Shown here piece after piece: positions 1-12,706 of a DNA stretch of 64,000 bases (positions are counted from its first letter, which is position 1; each line of letters begins with the position of its first letter). Source of the DNA: Mesaphorura yosii (Eukaryota > Arthropoda > Collembola > Poduromorpha > Tullbergiidae). The notes under the pieces were generated by a model that saw only the letters and a program-made list of their open reading frames with translations, was not told the origin of the DNA and ran no database searches. The stretch is taken from the NCBI GenBank assembly GCA_009869945.1, contig WIXG01000058.1:124001-188000 (forward strand), in the 5' to 3' direction. The position numbers and the translations under genes are program-made.

Positions 1-3000
1 CACATTTCACTTTTACGTTTTTTAAACCGTCTCACCATTACCATATTATTATTCATGACGTGATGCGTATGATGAGGCTCCGAAAGAGATTGGCAGTGGC
101 AGGCAGCAGCCAGGCAGGCAGGCAACGATCCGTTCGGCTCGAAGATTGGGAAGATGAGACAAAGAGAAAGCAGTCAGTATGCAGTGAAAGGGGCAAAGAA
201 GAAAGAGCGAGATTGAATTTCTTCTTTGAGTATTAGTTTTACGTGCATTGAATGCGAATTGCAAATGACAAGCGATTCACGTTAAGAAAATCGTTTGCGA
301 TCTCGGTCTCATTGCTCAAAGAAGCCGACTGCCGAATGACGATCGAAAGTTAGAGAAAGCGCCTTTGCCTGGTCGTAATTTGATATCAAACTGTCATTAA
401 CACAAGGAAATGTAGAACAGCACAGGTGGAGGAATGGTGAAGTTACGCTGAGCCGATTTTCGCTTTTGTCTGTTGGCATTCTTCGTATCGCATCACATCA
501 CAAATAAAGATTGGATTCGGATTATCAAAAGGAAACTCGCTAATTTGACATGGCAGCCAGCAGGCTCGCTCCAGCCCGCCTTCATATTTAATTCCGCATT
601 ATTCATGAGCATGAAACGGAAAACTGGTAACTAGTAATTAACGACAGCATTCGCAGTGACAGGAAAACGGCAATGGCATTGAAAAATGCCTATTTTTATT
701 TTACGAACCCGCACACTCTCGCCTATTTACCAATTCTCAATCGAAACAAAAGCCGCATACACGAACAATGCGCGATGCCTGTTCATTAGCAAGTGAACAA
801 ATGGCATTTTTTGTAATTAAAAACCGACGTTACAAGTGCTGATGCAAATAGGCAATGGCAATCTAGCAGCACCTCAAGTGCAGCTGCCTGCCTGCAGAGT
901 TTTGACTAATGACGAACCTCTCCATCGTTCTATGCCAAATGCCAGCAGCCAACAATGAGCTGAGTGGAAACAATTCAATGGAAGCAGTAGAAACCCTACT
1001 TTCTCCTTTGTTCTGCAGTCACAGCAGTCAGTGTACTCATTCAATGTCACGCGTCATGCTGGATTGTAAAACAAGAACTCTATTCTTATTTTTCTTTTGT
1101 CAAGCACTTCGTGTTCGTACTTTGCTTCGCTCTGCCTGCTCCGAGTCGAGAGCATTAGCAGCAATTTTAGCAATAGCAGCCGTACTCGAGTGCTGTCGTA
1201 CTCGTTGTCATTGCTGTGAAAAAGGACAAGAAGAGTGAAATTTTAAGAAGCCTTGGAAAAGAAAGCGAGATGTTCATTTTATTTCATATTTTTAGGCTGT
1301 GCATTGAATGAGCCCCAAAATGCACAGCAGAAAATGCAGAAAAAGGAGGAACATCTCGTCTTCTTTTCCAGTTCATGCCACTCCATGTCGTGCCCGTGTC
1401 AGCCCGAGTTTTAAGAAAAATCAATCCCGCGATGATGCGCTATAATGTCTAATGTGATGTAAAATAAGACGTAAGACACAAGTGTCTAGGCGAGAATCGA
1501 GAATTAGCGTACGCGTCTTTCTAAGAATCGCTTTAGAGTACGTACGCCCTACGCGTACGTGTGCAATGTTGTTGTTACTTCTAGAAGAAGTAAAGTAAGT
1601 TGACAAATCTATTTAAAGCTATTACGTAATGCAGAACTAAAATTATGAATATATTGTATGAGATGAATTATTAACTTACTGCTGTTAAGATGTTGAAATA
1701 TCAAATTAATTATTATATCATGTTAATAAAGAGAATTATTTATTAATCAAATACATACAGGTAAATTTTATGTGAGAATAGATTTTCTGGCATTTCGCAA
1801 TCAAGAATTACGACAATGCAACCGCGCACGTGGAGACTTTCACTCGTAATTAGTCACTGTGCGACTGAATGGATTGGATTGATTTACTTCAGCTTGCCTT
1901 GCCATAAATTAAAATTGGACAGCATACACAGGCGGTTATTATTGGAAACTCGAATTGCACGACGACTCCGCATGGCTGAAGCCTTACAAATATTCCCAAT
2001 TACCGAACCAGTAACTAGCACGTAAATGGCGTGACTCTTTTATTTCATACTATTTGTATTTCAGTATTACGTGTTGCGTTCATTGCTCAAGGCTTCATTT
2101 AATTAATACACTACGTGCGACACGTTGTGGGATTCAGATTGAGATTTGGCTTCTGAATATTTTAATCCATTCGGGCATGGACAAGTTTTCCGGACATTGG
2201 ACAAGCATATGAAAAGGCATTGAATTGGAAACGGCCACCGCCATCGTCATCGCCAGCACCAAGCATCAAAAGATGTGACACTGCTGCAGATTTCATTTTC
2301 GATGTCGTCGTAATTACTCGAACGAACACGTCGTACATTTCCTTGTCAATTACAAAACGAATGGATTTGTATTGGACAATGCACATTATGAAGCGAAACT
2401 GGAGCCAATAAAAATCCGGTACGATACGGCATGAACGTTGATGAATTAGTTGGAATTTGGAGTTCAATTCAGCTGTACTATAAATGAATCTCACAATTCG
2501 AAAGCCAGCCGCCCGGCCCAGCCCGACAAACTCTTGGAAGGATTCTCCCGTCTCCGTCTCCATTTTCTCTGATTGCGCTACGAAGTTCGAATTATTCGAG
2601 GAAAACGAACCGAGAGGGAAAAGTTGATAGAGTATTGAAGAATTGCATTGTAAGCCTGGCAGAAGAAGACCAAGTTGCGAGGTAGAACAGTTATGCTTAG
2701 TTAATCAATTCTTTCTATCTCCCAGCTTCCTTTTCTCGCTTCTTATTCCACTGCGCGCCGTGGCCGTGGCGTGGCCCGTGCGCGTCCGTCCGACTAATAC
2801 AGTATTGTAGCCTAATCAATAACCTTCCAAGTATCGACTGCCACTGCTGTTTTAGTTGTACTCTGTGGTTCTACAACTGCAGGGCTACGCTGCTGAACGT
2901 TAATGCGAAATAAAATGATTCATTACTGGAATGAATCTTGGAAACACTTTAACTTTTCACTCGGAAGCAGCGTCAGACAGCAGCAAACCGCGTGGTTGCA

Positions 3001-6000
3001 TGAGTTCAGTTTCAGTCCACCAGCCATCGAAATGAAGCCTGAATCATCCACCACCACCACCCGAAGAAAAGGAAAGCAGACACGCTGGGCCAAGCAGAGA
3101 GCCTTGAAAATGAACTTTCGGATTTAGTTGAGCCACTTTTGCCTTTTGCACTCGCCAGTGCTGGCGCTTGGTTATATTCACTGCTGCACGCGTAACACTA
3201 ATGGCATGCCGTATAATAAAACAATGCGATGCAATGCAATATGAAACAACGGGAACCCGACTACGTGGGTAGAATGCGAGATAAGGAAGTAAGCGTCTAG
3301 GCGTTCTATCGGGCAGCAATGGCGACGAAGCTGCGGGTTGGCTTTGGCTTGGAATTGGAATCACATATCCCAAAGGATTCTATATTAAGACCCCGATATT
3401 GCCTGCAACAGACCATCGACACCTTCTTAAACCCGGTACGGCACCAAAATGCTGCGCCGGCTATGCACAGTTCAAGGTTTTATAGCTTTTGCATCTAATT
3501 CATATGCAGCAAGCAAAATTGATTCGATTGTGTGCAGCGAATCGAATTTAAGGTAAGACCCGGGACGACAAGGAGACTTTCGCTCTTCATCGATGCAGTT
3601 TTGTGCCCATGAAATTTGGCCGGCCGTCACGCCCTTAACCACCACTTTACCTGAAAACTTTGAAAGAATTTGAATTATTAAACCTGCGACCGCGACCGGG
3701 GAAAATCAATGCGACATATTTTACTTGGTCACCAAACTGTGAAAAACAGAGAAACCCACAAGAAAGCGAAAGGCCGGAGAGTTGAATTGGTGACATGAAA
3801 TGTGTAATTTTTGTGATTTTCTCAAAGTTTTTGGAACGATTCGATGCAAGTTTAACTTAACCCAGTAATCAGCAAGCAATGATCGAATGCGAAGCGTACT
3901 TTACTCTTACAAAGTTTCATGAGTAGGGGACAGAAATTGTCGAATTTTCCAGGAACGTTTGAAGACACAATCCCACGCACCGTAATTTCCGAGCGCAAAT
4001 ACTAGCAAACACAAAGAATTTAATTACAGACTCAAAGTTAATGATCAAAATTTAATGAGTTCCGCACAGATCGAAACTGCAGACGAGACGAAAGCCAAAC
4101 CAACTCTTTTATTGGCCATATTTTGCAATGCAATCCGCATTGCATGAGCATCAAATTACTGCAAGCGCAAACGAACGATGCGCGAAGCGCACTTAATTAA
4201 TTGGCGATCAAATATCATCGAACCATCATCACAAGAAAATAATAAGAATCTGCGCTGCACAAAGCATACTGATGCACCCATCGATTCGGGATTCACAAAA
4301 GAGAAAGAGGATTCTCAGATTCGGAAAATTATGATTCCAACGGGTAAAGTTCATTTCATTAAAAGGGTTTGATTTAATGTAGGCCAAACCGGGCAGCAAT
4401 CCACGATAGCGATAAAAATAAGAAGGCAGTACCAGTTATCAGTTTCTGAAAACTGCAAAGATATTCCATATTATTATCGTTTCAGCCATAGTCTCAGCCA
4501 ATGCCAGTGCGAGAAGTGAGGGCGAGACCTTTCAGGCTCGTAGGTGGTTTACTTTAGAAATCCGATACGACCGACCGACCTACCCGCTTTTACTACGAAT
4601 AATCTGCCACTGCTCTGCTGCTTGGAGTAAAAGTAAGGATACAAGAGCTTGTCTGCTGGTGCGCTAGTGCGGAATATTGTTTTCTCAAATCAAACTAATC
4701 AAACTAATGCTTCGTGATACCTTCTCCACTTACTTGCTACTTGCCAGCACTTCACAAGAGTTTCGGTGGTAGTTTACTCGCTCGCCTTCACGTTTCTCGT
4801 TCTCACTTCTGGCTTGATTCTCGGGTGATTTGAGTTCGAACAAGGAAGGAGATAGGAGAATGAGAATTTGAAAGCTTCGGTCGGGGAAGAAATCCTCATG
4901 CAGAGTGCAAGCGCGGGCAAATATTTTCCTCATGTTTTAATTCACACTATGCACACGACACCGGGCCAGAGCATGGCATGGCGTCTGGCGTGGTTGCTCC
5001 ACATGTCATATCAAATCTGTTCACGGGAACAATAATAGCAAGTGAAAGTGCGAGCAGAGCGATCGCGATGTTGTTACACTTAACTGAAACATGAACTTAC
5101 TGCAAGAGCCACGCGGATGCAATTACCGTACTCGTACCCGGACAGACAGACACACATCCGTATTTTACAAGGACACTCTTTTTTGTTTCTGCAACTGTTT
5201 TTAAATATCAAATTTCAGGTATCTTTCCATTATATGGATCGTGGCAGGACCGATGATTTCTCCTGCATCGGCATCTCACCTGCGTGCGCTGACTAATGTC
5301 GCAATTGGTCAATTTACATAAAATTTATGGGTGCCCACGATTTTCTGTGAAAAGCGAAACACATAAACTCAATTCTTTATCACCCTGCTAAACTTTACGA
5401 CCCAGGACCCAATGACCGAATTCTGATTTTAGGGTGGAGGATACTAGATACTGGAGCAAGATAAGTTAGTGCAACGCGTAAGGGCGTAAACCACGCGACG
5501 CCATGAGCCATGGACCATGGAATTAAAATAAAGGCAAAGACCCGAAGACTGGAGAGCAGAAAGCAGCAAACACGGCTCACGGCAGCCACCCAGCAGCAGA
5601 CGAGTTATTATACACATTATGGGAATGAAGATCGCGGGGATGATACGGCAAAACGCAAAATTGTAGCCGCGGCTGGGTTCGGGTAAACTGCTGCTGCTAG
5701 CGAAATGGCATCGCGATTAGTATCAGGGTGCAATCCGCTTTCCTTTCATGCCGCAACCTACAAAAGGCAAAACAATGCGACGGCCCAGCATGAGAAAGAA
5801 AGACTGCAAAGTAACAAAGCAAGGAGAATAGCGAATTACGACTGAGATCTTATTTTCACTGCGACTTGCGAGAAGATTCCTTATTCCTGCAAACGCAAAA
5901 GTGCGGTGCGGGGATGTCTGGATTCTTCTACTTTACAATTTGAGTCATTGTCACCAATCTTTCTTCCTGTCATCTCCCTATGGCTCCTAGGCTCCTTTCA

Positions 6001-7430
6001 GCTTACATAGCACGCACGTAAGACGAAGGACGCATTTCTCTCCTGCATTGCGAATGTGAGTGCGAGTGCCAATGCGAGTGTGACGACGGCGACGACGACG
6101 GCCTGCTGAGAGAAAGATTCATTTATCGCTTTCCCTCGCCAGGATGAGACCAACACCAAATCCAAAGTCCAAATTCCAAGCCGGGACTGATTTCATATAG
6201 ACGCATATAAAGTTGAATGAAAAAGGGCTACAGCGCAGTGCGCCGCGAAGGAATTTATCAGATCGACATATTTTTGAGAAGAATAATTGTGAGTTTGGAA
6301 AATCAGATCATCAAATGGATTCTGTGACTCAATCAAGCGTTAGACAGAACACGGACACGTACGTACGGTGAAACTGGAAATAAACTCGTTCCCTTCTCTT
6401 CATAATCCACGTCCCAATCCCAGTTCGAATTCCAGCTGGATGCTTGTCATTACGTCATCGTCGCAAAGCTAAGCACATGTTTAAGTTTGTCCTCCAGCGT
6501 CGAGTCCCGTGATACCTGAACTCCACGTCGAACTCGAACTCTGGGCCGGGCAATGATTCTGTCATGTCATTCTGATTCTTAATACTCCAACTACTCAAAT
6601 CTCATTTTTTATTTGCTTCTGTACCATATCCTACTGCTATTGCCCTTGCTATTGCCATTGCTCTTGCAATTTCTCATACCCTCCAATTCTCATTTCTTTC
6701 CAAGTAGCTCACAGCTCGGCTCTTGTTGAACAAGCACAGGACAGCACGTTACATATGTAAGGAAAGTTCCACTGGGAATTGGCGAAGAAAAGAAGCCTGG
6801 CGTGGTGTGTCGTGTCGTGTCGTCAGAGTCAAATTGTACGATCAGGAATAAGAATAATGTCATTCTGCTGCCACGCCATGATAAGATGGGCTGGACTTTT
6901 CCATTATGACTTTATTACTATCATGGCCAGGCGAATATTGTACTATTAGCATTAATATGGCATGGCGGGTTATTCTTCTTATTTCCTCGTCGCTGCCCGC
7001 TGCTTGCTGTGCCGTGATTCTCGTGACTCGTGATATTATGTCATGTGAAGCATCCCATCTTGTTAAAAGAATATAAACTAATGCTATTGTCGGGATTCTC
7101 AAGTTAATAGAGTTTTTCTATTCCTGGCATGGCATGACAAGACTTTCTCTCGTTCAAGTCCGAAAGTAATCTATCCAGTATAAATGAAAGACGGACCATC
7201 ATAATCTTCCAGAATCCAAAGTCATCCTCATACTTTGGGGTCGTGATTCCTTATCTCCACTATGCCAAGAGTCAAGAGTGAAGGAATCCCACAGGAGGAG
7301 GCTTTCTTTGTATTTAAGGCTGGGCTACAGCATCAGCAGGATTTCCATCTCCAAAAACGTGCGAGCGGATTTACGATTCAATTTTTTCAAAATTTCCAAC
7401 CTTTACTCAAAATTCGAATAACAATTTCAA
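1..7430. other. Gene-poor region, no coding gene recognised
   Basis: No reading frame in this stretch resembles a known protein or can be chained through splice sites into one. The open frames present are short and of scrambled composition. It contains short tetranucleotide runs such as GGCAGGCAGGCA near 110 and an ACGCGTACGT-containing inverted repeat at 1507-1560. It may be intergenic DNA or a large intron or UTR of a gene lying to the left; I cannot tell which. Confidence 0.6.
1507..1560. repeat. Inverted repeat with CGTACG/ACGCGT arms
   Basis: The arm GCGTACGCGT (1507-1516) is nearly the reverse complement of ACGCGTACGT (1551-1560), 9 of 10 positions, around a spacer of about 34 nt. The second arm belongs to a motif that recurs elsewhere in the window (see the entry at 21919). 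No function is known to me. Confidence 0.5.
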
Positions 7431-7440
7431 TTTATTTATT
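7431..7440 (-). terminator. RpL4 polyadenylation signal overlapping the stop codon
   Basis: On the minus strand two overlapping AATAAA hexamers lie at 7440-7435 and 7436-7431. The first contains the TAA stop codon (7438-7436) of RpL4. If used, the 3' UTR would be only about 15-30 nt. No other AATAAA is needed to explain the gene end. Confidence 0.6.
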
Positions 7441-9428
7441 TCTTAGTAGCCTTCTTCGTTGGTGGTGCCACCTTCACCTTCCTCTTGACCTCCGACGCTC
7501 GCTTCTTCCCCGCTGCTACTTTCTTTGCTTTCACTTTATCCTGTCTTGCTATTCTTGCCTTCAGGCGTGCATCTCCCTTCTTGATCTTCTCCTTGTTTGC
7601 TGCTAAGCTCTTCTGCCGCATGGCCTTGCGCTTTGCAAGCAGAGCCGCGTTCTTCTTCTCCTCGCGCAACAGATTCGCACGCTTGACGACAATCGCGTAC
7701 GGGTTCAGCTTGTTCATTGCCTTCGCGTTACGCAGCGGGTTCGGCTTGTGTGGGAGACTGCGTGCGACCTTCTTACTGCAAATACAATAACCATTGGGAA
7801 TTAGTTATTAGAGTATGTCTCAGAATGTTATTTTGTCCAAAGCCAAGTTAGTTTGTTTTGAATTTGTCAGAGAGGGCAAGTGAGATTTCACGGGATTCAT
7901 AATAGCGTATATGTTTTAGTCATCACGGCAATAAAAGCGAGTATTTCTAAGCTAGACATTAGATTACGCACAAATGGTCTTAACTTACGTTGGTGCTCGA
8001 ACGACGCTCTGAATCTCCTCCGACTTCAACAAACGGCTCAAATCAGTGTTCAGCATTTTGGGCATCGGCAGATTTTGACCCGATGCTCCCTGCTTACGCC
8101 AAGTTCCGAAGATGTTGTCGAGAGCCTTGAATGCTGATTCGGTCCAGACGACGAGTCTACCCACATGACCACCCGGAGCCAATTTCAACAAGTTCAGCTT
8201 GTGGACTGAGAGCGTTGTCACTCCGGGAATGTTACGGAATGCGCGGCTAAGACCTTGATCCTTATCATAGATGACGAGTGGTCCACGACGCTGAACACGA
8301 CGACGATTTCTCATCTTTCCAACACCAGCGCGATTACGTTGGGACTTGTATACCTACGAGTTAAAGGAAAGGAAACAATGATTGACTGCTCTCCTTTGAT
8401 CTTTCAACTGTTTCACCGTCGTGGGGTTGTAGTTTCGAATTAAATCAGTTTGAAGTCGAATCATGGTAACTCATAACCCAATGCTATGAAAATTGATAAT
8501 TACTTTCATCATATTTAATGCCTGAACTGACAACTAAATATTCGGAATGCTGGTGCCAGCTTTGGCTATTAATATAATGTGCAATTGAGTATTAAGAAGA
8601 GTATAAATAAAGTTACCTTCTCCACATCATTCCAGAGCTTCAATCTCTTCAAGAAAATCATGCCCTCCTTAGTTCTTGAAAATTCTTGAACCTTATCACT
8701 CACTACAAGGGGCCATTCAGGTGTTTCTTGAATCAAATGCCCCTTTGCCATAACCAATGCCGGAACTCCGCTTGCCGCAACAGCCGATGCAAGTGCGTAA
8801 CGCTTTTGTTGCACGTTGATGTGAGCGTGCCACTTGCGATGTGTTTTGGTGGGGGCGAACATTCGACCTCCACGACACATGTTTCCAAAAGCACCCTGCC
8901 CGGAACGATGAGTACCGCCACCACGAACACGAGGGATACGTGCAACAGCTCGACCAGTACCCCAAGATTCAGCAGATGTTTGATGGCCTGCAAGAAATGG
9001 ACAGATTTAGTACTAACTGCCGATTGTACCAACAATAGAACAATGAACAACTTCGTTTAAATTTAAAGCTTACCAGCATCGACATTCACGGCATACGGTT
9101 GCCTTTTATTCCTTGACATTGTATGGTGGACAAAGTTGACAATATCCGGGCGGATGGGAGCCCTAAAGACAGCCGGAAGAGAGACCGAAGTCTGGGCTGC
9201 GGCGCCCTTCTCATCATAAACGGTCACAAGTGGACGAGACAGGGCCTACACACAAATTACAAGTCATTAATTAACTGAATACCTGCCTGGCGAGCTCTGC
9301 ACCGGCATACATTGGGCAAATTCAGAATTAACAACTTTCAACCACCAAAATGTAACTTATTCAACAGAAACTCATGCTCTGCCCACGTATTACATTTAAT
9401 CAGTACAGAAATTAGTGTATCTTACCAT
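7436..9428 (-). CDS. RpL4: 60S ribosomal protein L4 (uL4), 5 coding exons
   Basis: This is a structural protein of the large ribosomal subunit lining the peptide exit tunnel. Coding exons on the minus strand are 9426-9428, 9074-9245, 8617-8987, 7989-8353 and 7436-7775, total 1251 nt or 416 aa, with GT-AG introns and a frame that closes exactly. Exon 1 is only the ATG; exon 2 resumes with [14 protein letters not shown], matching the family N terminus. Hallmarks are [20 protein letters not shown] in exon 3 (the tunnel-loop region), [13 protein letters not shown] and [14 protein letters not shown] in exon 4, and a Lys/Arg/Ala-rich C-terminal extension from about residue 310 typical of eukaryotic L4. 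The length sits between the fly and human proteins. The alternating short introns and ATG-only exon suit a highly expressed ribosomal protein gene. I saw no clear pyrimidine-tract (TOP) start, so the transcription start is unplaced. Confidence 0.97.
7860..7936 (-). ncRNA. Weak box C/D snoRNA candidate in RpL4 intron 4
   Basis: In the minus-strand intron between coding exons 4 and 5, a box C match GTGATGA (7926-7920) is followed about 50 nt later by a box D match CTGA (7870-7867). The spacing is normal for a C/D snoRNA. The terminal stem is poor: only a TTG/CAA pairing that leaves two unpaired bases next to box C. I could not match the sequence before box D to an rRNA site. It may be a chance match. 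Confidence 0.25.
8439..8518 (-). ncRNA. Probable box C/D snoRNA in RpL4 intron 3
   Basis: The minus-strand intron between coding exons 3 and 4 holds a complete C/D layout: 5' stem ATTAAA (8518-8513), box C ATGATGA (8512-8506), a degenerate D' (ATGA) and C' (ATGATTC) in the middle, box D CTGA (8448-8445), then 3' stem TTTAAT (8444-8439). The two ends form a perfect 6-bp terminal stem. Human RPL4 introns host C/D snoRNAs (SNORD16 and SNORD18 family), so the host fits. Such RNAs guide 2'-O-methylation of rRNA in the nucleolus. I could not assign a target to either guide segment, so the guide identity is open. Confidence 0.55.
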
Positions 9429-12400
9429 TTTTTAGTTGTTTTTAATTAATTTAACTGCACAAAACTCCAACCAGCTTTATTCGTATGCACTAAACCTAGT
9501 AATGGTTGACTACCACAGCACGCTTCTGCTGCTGCTCTCAATAATGAAATGGTGTGCCGTATGCTGCCCGTGCCCAGTGTACAAATCATACGGAGAATGA
9601 AGGCACAGTAGAAGTACACAGTACAATGGAGCCAGCAGCGTGCATGGGCTGAGGATTTCATGAGTCGCCGGCAGATGCAAGGAAAAGCCAAGGAGTTGAC
9701 GACGTGTCAGAGGCAGAAAACCTGCCTTCTGCTTGTGCTCACCGTTTTCCGCATGGTAGTACGGCAAATTGACTGCTGGACCACCCAAGCCTATGTCCAA
9801 ATTGAGACTTCTATTTCGGACAACATATGGCAAAGATGTCAGGAACTCAGACAACATTCATGTTCAAGCTTGATAAAATTACTTTCACAACTTTATTAGC
9901 AATTTGAAGCATTTTGTTCCCCGTGAACTTTCCAACTCTGTGGCTGGTAAAATCAGACGCAAACGTGTATGGTTTCAGTTCCAGGGAACTGGTGAAGTGA
10001 AGCATTTGACATAAAACCTTGAGTTTGCGAAAGTAAGAGGTTCCAGACGAATTTCCTGGAATTCTGACCACAGCACAGCGTATAAACTAATTAGAAACAA
10101 ATACTGCTTGTAATTCTTTGGTTTTGATATCTTAATGTGTCTCAGCGTGGTTTCTTAATGCACAATACAACAAAAGGGGCAGAAGAAGGGAAAGCGAAAT
10201 AATTTAATGAGCAGCAGCTGTTTTAAATACTCAGCTTGGGCTCAAGCGTACAATTTTCAGCCAGTGCCAACAATATTGAAATTGAAACTTTGTACGGGAA
10301 GCAGGCAGACTGCAATTAGAAATAAATATTAAGAAGGCTAATTTATACCTTCTTAAGCCGAAGCCAAGCCAAAACGCAAAACTTCACGGCACGAGTTTCT
10401 CTCAGCAGAATGCAGAAGAGCTGCGATAGTTTTCCAAGCGGGATAGGAGAACGGCCACGAGTTACGAGCTACAATGTGCATGGAAGAAAAGAATGGAGAA
10501 AGTTAATGTGAGGATGCGGATTAAAAACTTTGTTTAAAAGTACTTTCTCTTGTACAACTGCCATGTGCGTCTGATTCTGTTCTGATTCTTCTGATTCTAC
10601 TTTCATATCTTCACTCTTCATCTTCATTCGCTTATGCATTCGCAATTCGCATTCGCCAGGGAGTTGCAGCCTCGGCCTCGGTCACGCGGTTCTCAAAATT
10701 GTAAATCCTTTCGCAAGGCAGGCCACAGCCACAAAGCTTTATTAATGCGACTGCCTTGGCCTTCGATTGGAGTGTTAATTTTTGAGGATTCAAGCTCCTG
10801 GATCCTGATTGCTGATGCTTCTTTCTACACGACAGAGCACATGATATACAGAAAATGGGAATTGCTAATAGGTTTTTAGATTATGGAGTTTGTCTTTATC
10901 GCGGATTGTGCAAGAATCCTCCTCCTCGGCTGCAAATGTACGAGGCTGACGTGGACTTCCATTTCAATTTCATCTGCGAATTTTCATTGTTCACCCACAA
11001 ATCGTAGCAGAAGCAGTATTAAATTCTGAGGAACTGCTTCCCTAATATTTGCTTAGGTTGAACGGCAGCGCGTGGACTTGGACAAAAGCAAATTAGTTCA
11101 ATAGTGCAGTACTTGCGATTCACGAAATTCGAAATAATTGGTGAACCAATAAATTGTAAGCTCCGACTTACTGCACAGGGAAATCGACCAAATTGGAAGT
11201 TACTTCTGCAGTTAATACTCCAAAAATAGGTGTAATTTCGGCGAAACCAAATTAATATTGTAAGGCAAATCATGTCCCAGTTCCAAGAAGAACGAATTAC
11301 GTTCGAACTGGAATAAAGTTGATTCTCAGTCACAGTCGCTAGTTTCATTAAGTAAGGCCAGGCTGGGCCGAGAAAGTTTTCATTCTCAGGCCCAAGCTGG
11401 GCCGGATGGAAAGTTTTACATTTAAACAGAGCTGAATCAGAGAATAAAAAGTTTTGTCAGGATTGACAGGAAACTTGTGAAAAGTTGGGCAGAAACAACA
11501 AAACACGGTGGGACTGGTTATTTGTGCTAATAAGTAATAACTCCTACAAAGTTAAAGTATATGAAACATGATCCAAGAGAAGACAAAGACGGGTCTTATG
11601 GTACTAATTTCAGCTTTTCTGCTTGTACAGGGCTTCTCATAATAATTAGCTCGCAAGAAAAGTTCACAAGTTGTCAGCGTAAGCGTAAACAGTGTAATGA
11701 ATTATTTAGCAAGAAATTGTTGACAGGCAAAGTACGTACGACGCACGAGAATCTCCAAGAATAGGAGAAACAACAATGTCTGCTGAATACCGAGTTCGAA
11801 AGCTTTCAAGTGTTACATTAATTACAGTTGACACTCCAGTTAATTCTTTGCAGCTGACTGCTTGACTTTGAAATCGAGGCCTTGACCATCGATGCCATGA
11901 ACATTATCATGTTTAGTTGACTAATTAATAAAACTTCAGGACGGGCTCGTTTCATTCAGAAATCGGCCGGCTAGTCATAAATGGTAAATAATGAGGCTTA
12001 CGTCACTCTACGCAGGACGCAGGTAGACCGCCTATCACTTTTGCATTGCATTGCAAAAAATTGCAATGCGAGAATTGAGGAAACCAGAGCCCACGTTCAA
12101 GCAAGCAGGTTGAACATTGAAGACAGTGAACCCCTTTCCACTGCCCGTGCAGATGCGTTAAAGCACTTTCCTTTGCTTTACTTTTAAGGCATGCTCGTTA
12201 AAATCTCCCCTGTCGGTGGTGGCTATGTGTTGGGCCTGGTGGGCTGCACTAAATAAACATATGATACAAACACAAAAGAAGCGAGCGAGCAAAGGAATGC
12301 AGAAATGAAACTCAAGTGAATGTTCTTTTGAATTTCAAAATCTTCCGTCACGCATTCTTGCAATGCAATTGCAAGTTAATATTCGCATTTACTGTAGTGG

Positions 12401-12706
12401 TTGAGAATTAACCTGTGCTATGTGGAAAGATCTTGCTTTAAGTTAACGAATATTGCATTTTAGGTCACTCATCTACTTAATACCCTGGATTTGCGAAAAT
12501 TTGCGTAAAGTTCGCCGAATAAATCCCAAATTCCAAGATATTCACGTTTAATCTAAAGTTGTTCATTAATCTGATATTAAAAGTGACAAGGTTGTGCATT
12601 CAACATGTTATGATCATAATTAGGCAGGCGAATCCTGGGCTTTCTTAATAGAATTGAGTATGTCATTAGCAATTCCAAGTAATTACTTCCTGACTGATTG
12701 TTGGAA
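9429..12706. other. Region between RpL4 and SH3BP5, divergent; no coding gene seen
   Basis: RpL4 is read leftwards and SH3BP5 rightwards from this 3.3-kb stretch, so it should contain both promoters and 5' UTR sequence. No open frame here looks like a real protein. No TATA box or other promoter element could be placed with confidence. Confidence 0.5.

Noticed and set aside
909-1238. 109-codon plus-strand frame in the left gene-poor region
   Set aside because: Cys/Ser/Leu-rich scrambled composition, no splice context and no recognisable motif.
7150-7170. GTTCAAGTCC resembling a tRNA B box
   Set aside because: No matching A box at the right distance and no cloverleaf could be folded.
8686-9060. 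Several open frames of 80-124 codons on both strands over RpL4 exon 3
   Set aside because: They overlap strongly conserved uL4 sequence in the correct frame and run through its splice sites.
12698-12706. SH3BP5 start upstream of 12707
   Set aside because: The preceding codons are TTG TTG GAA after an in-frame TGA. No ATG is available before 12707 in this exon.
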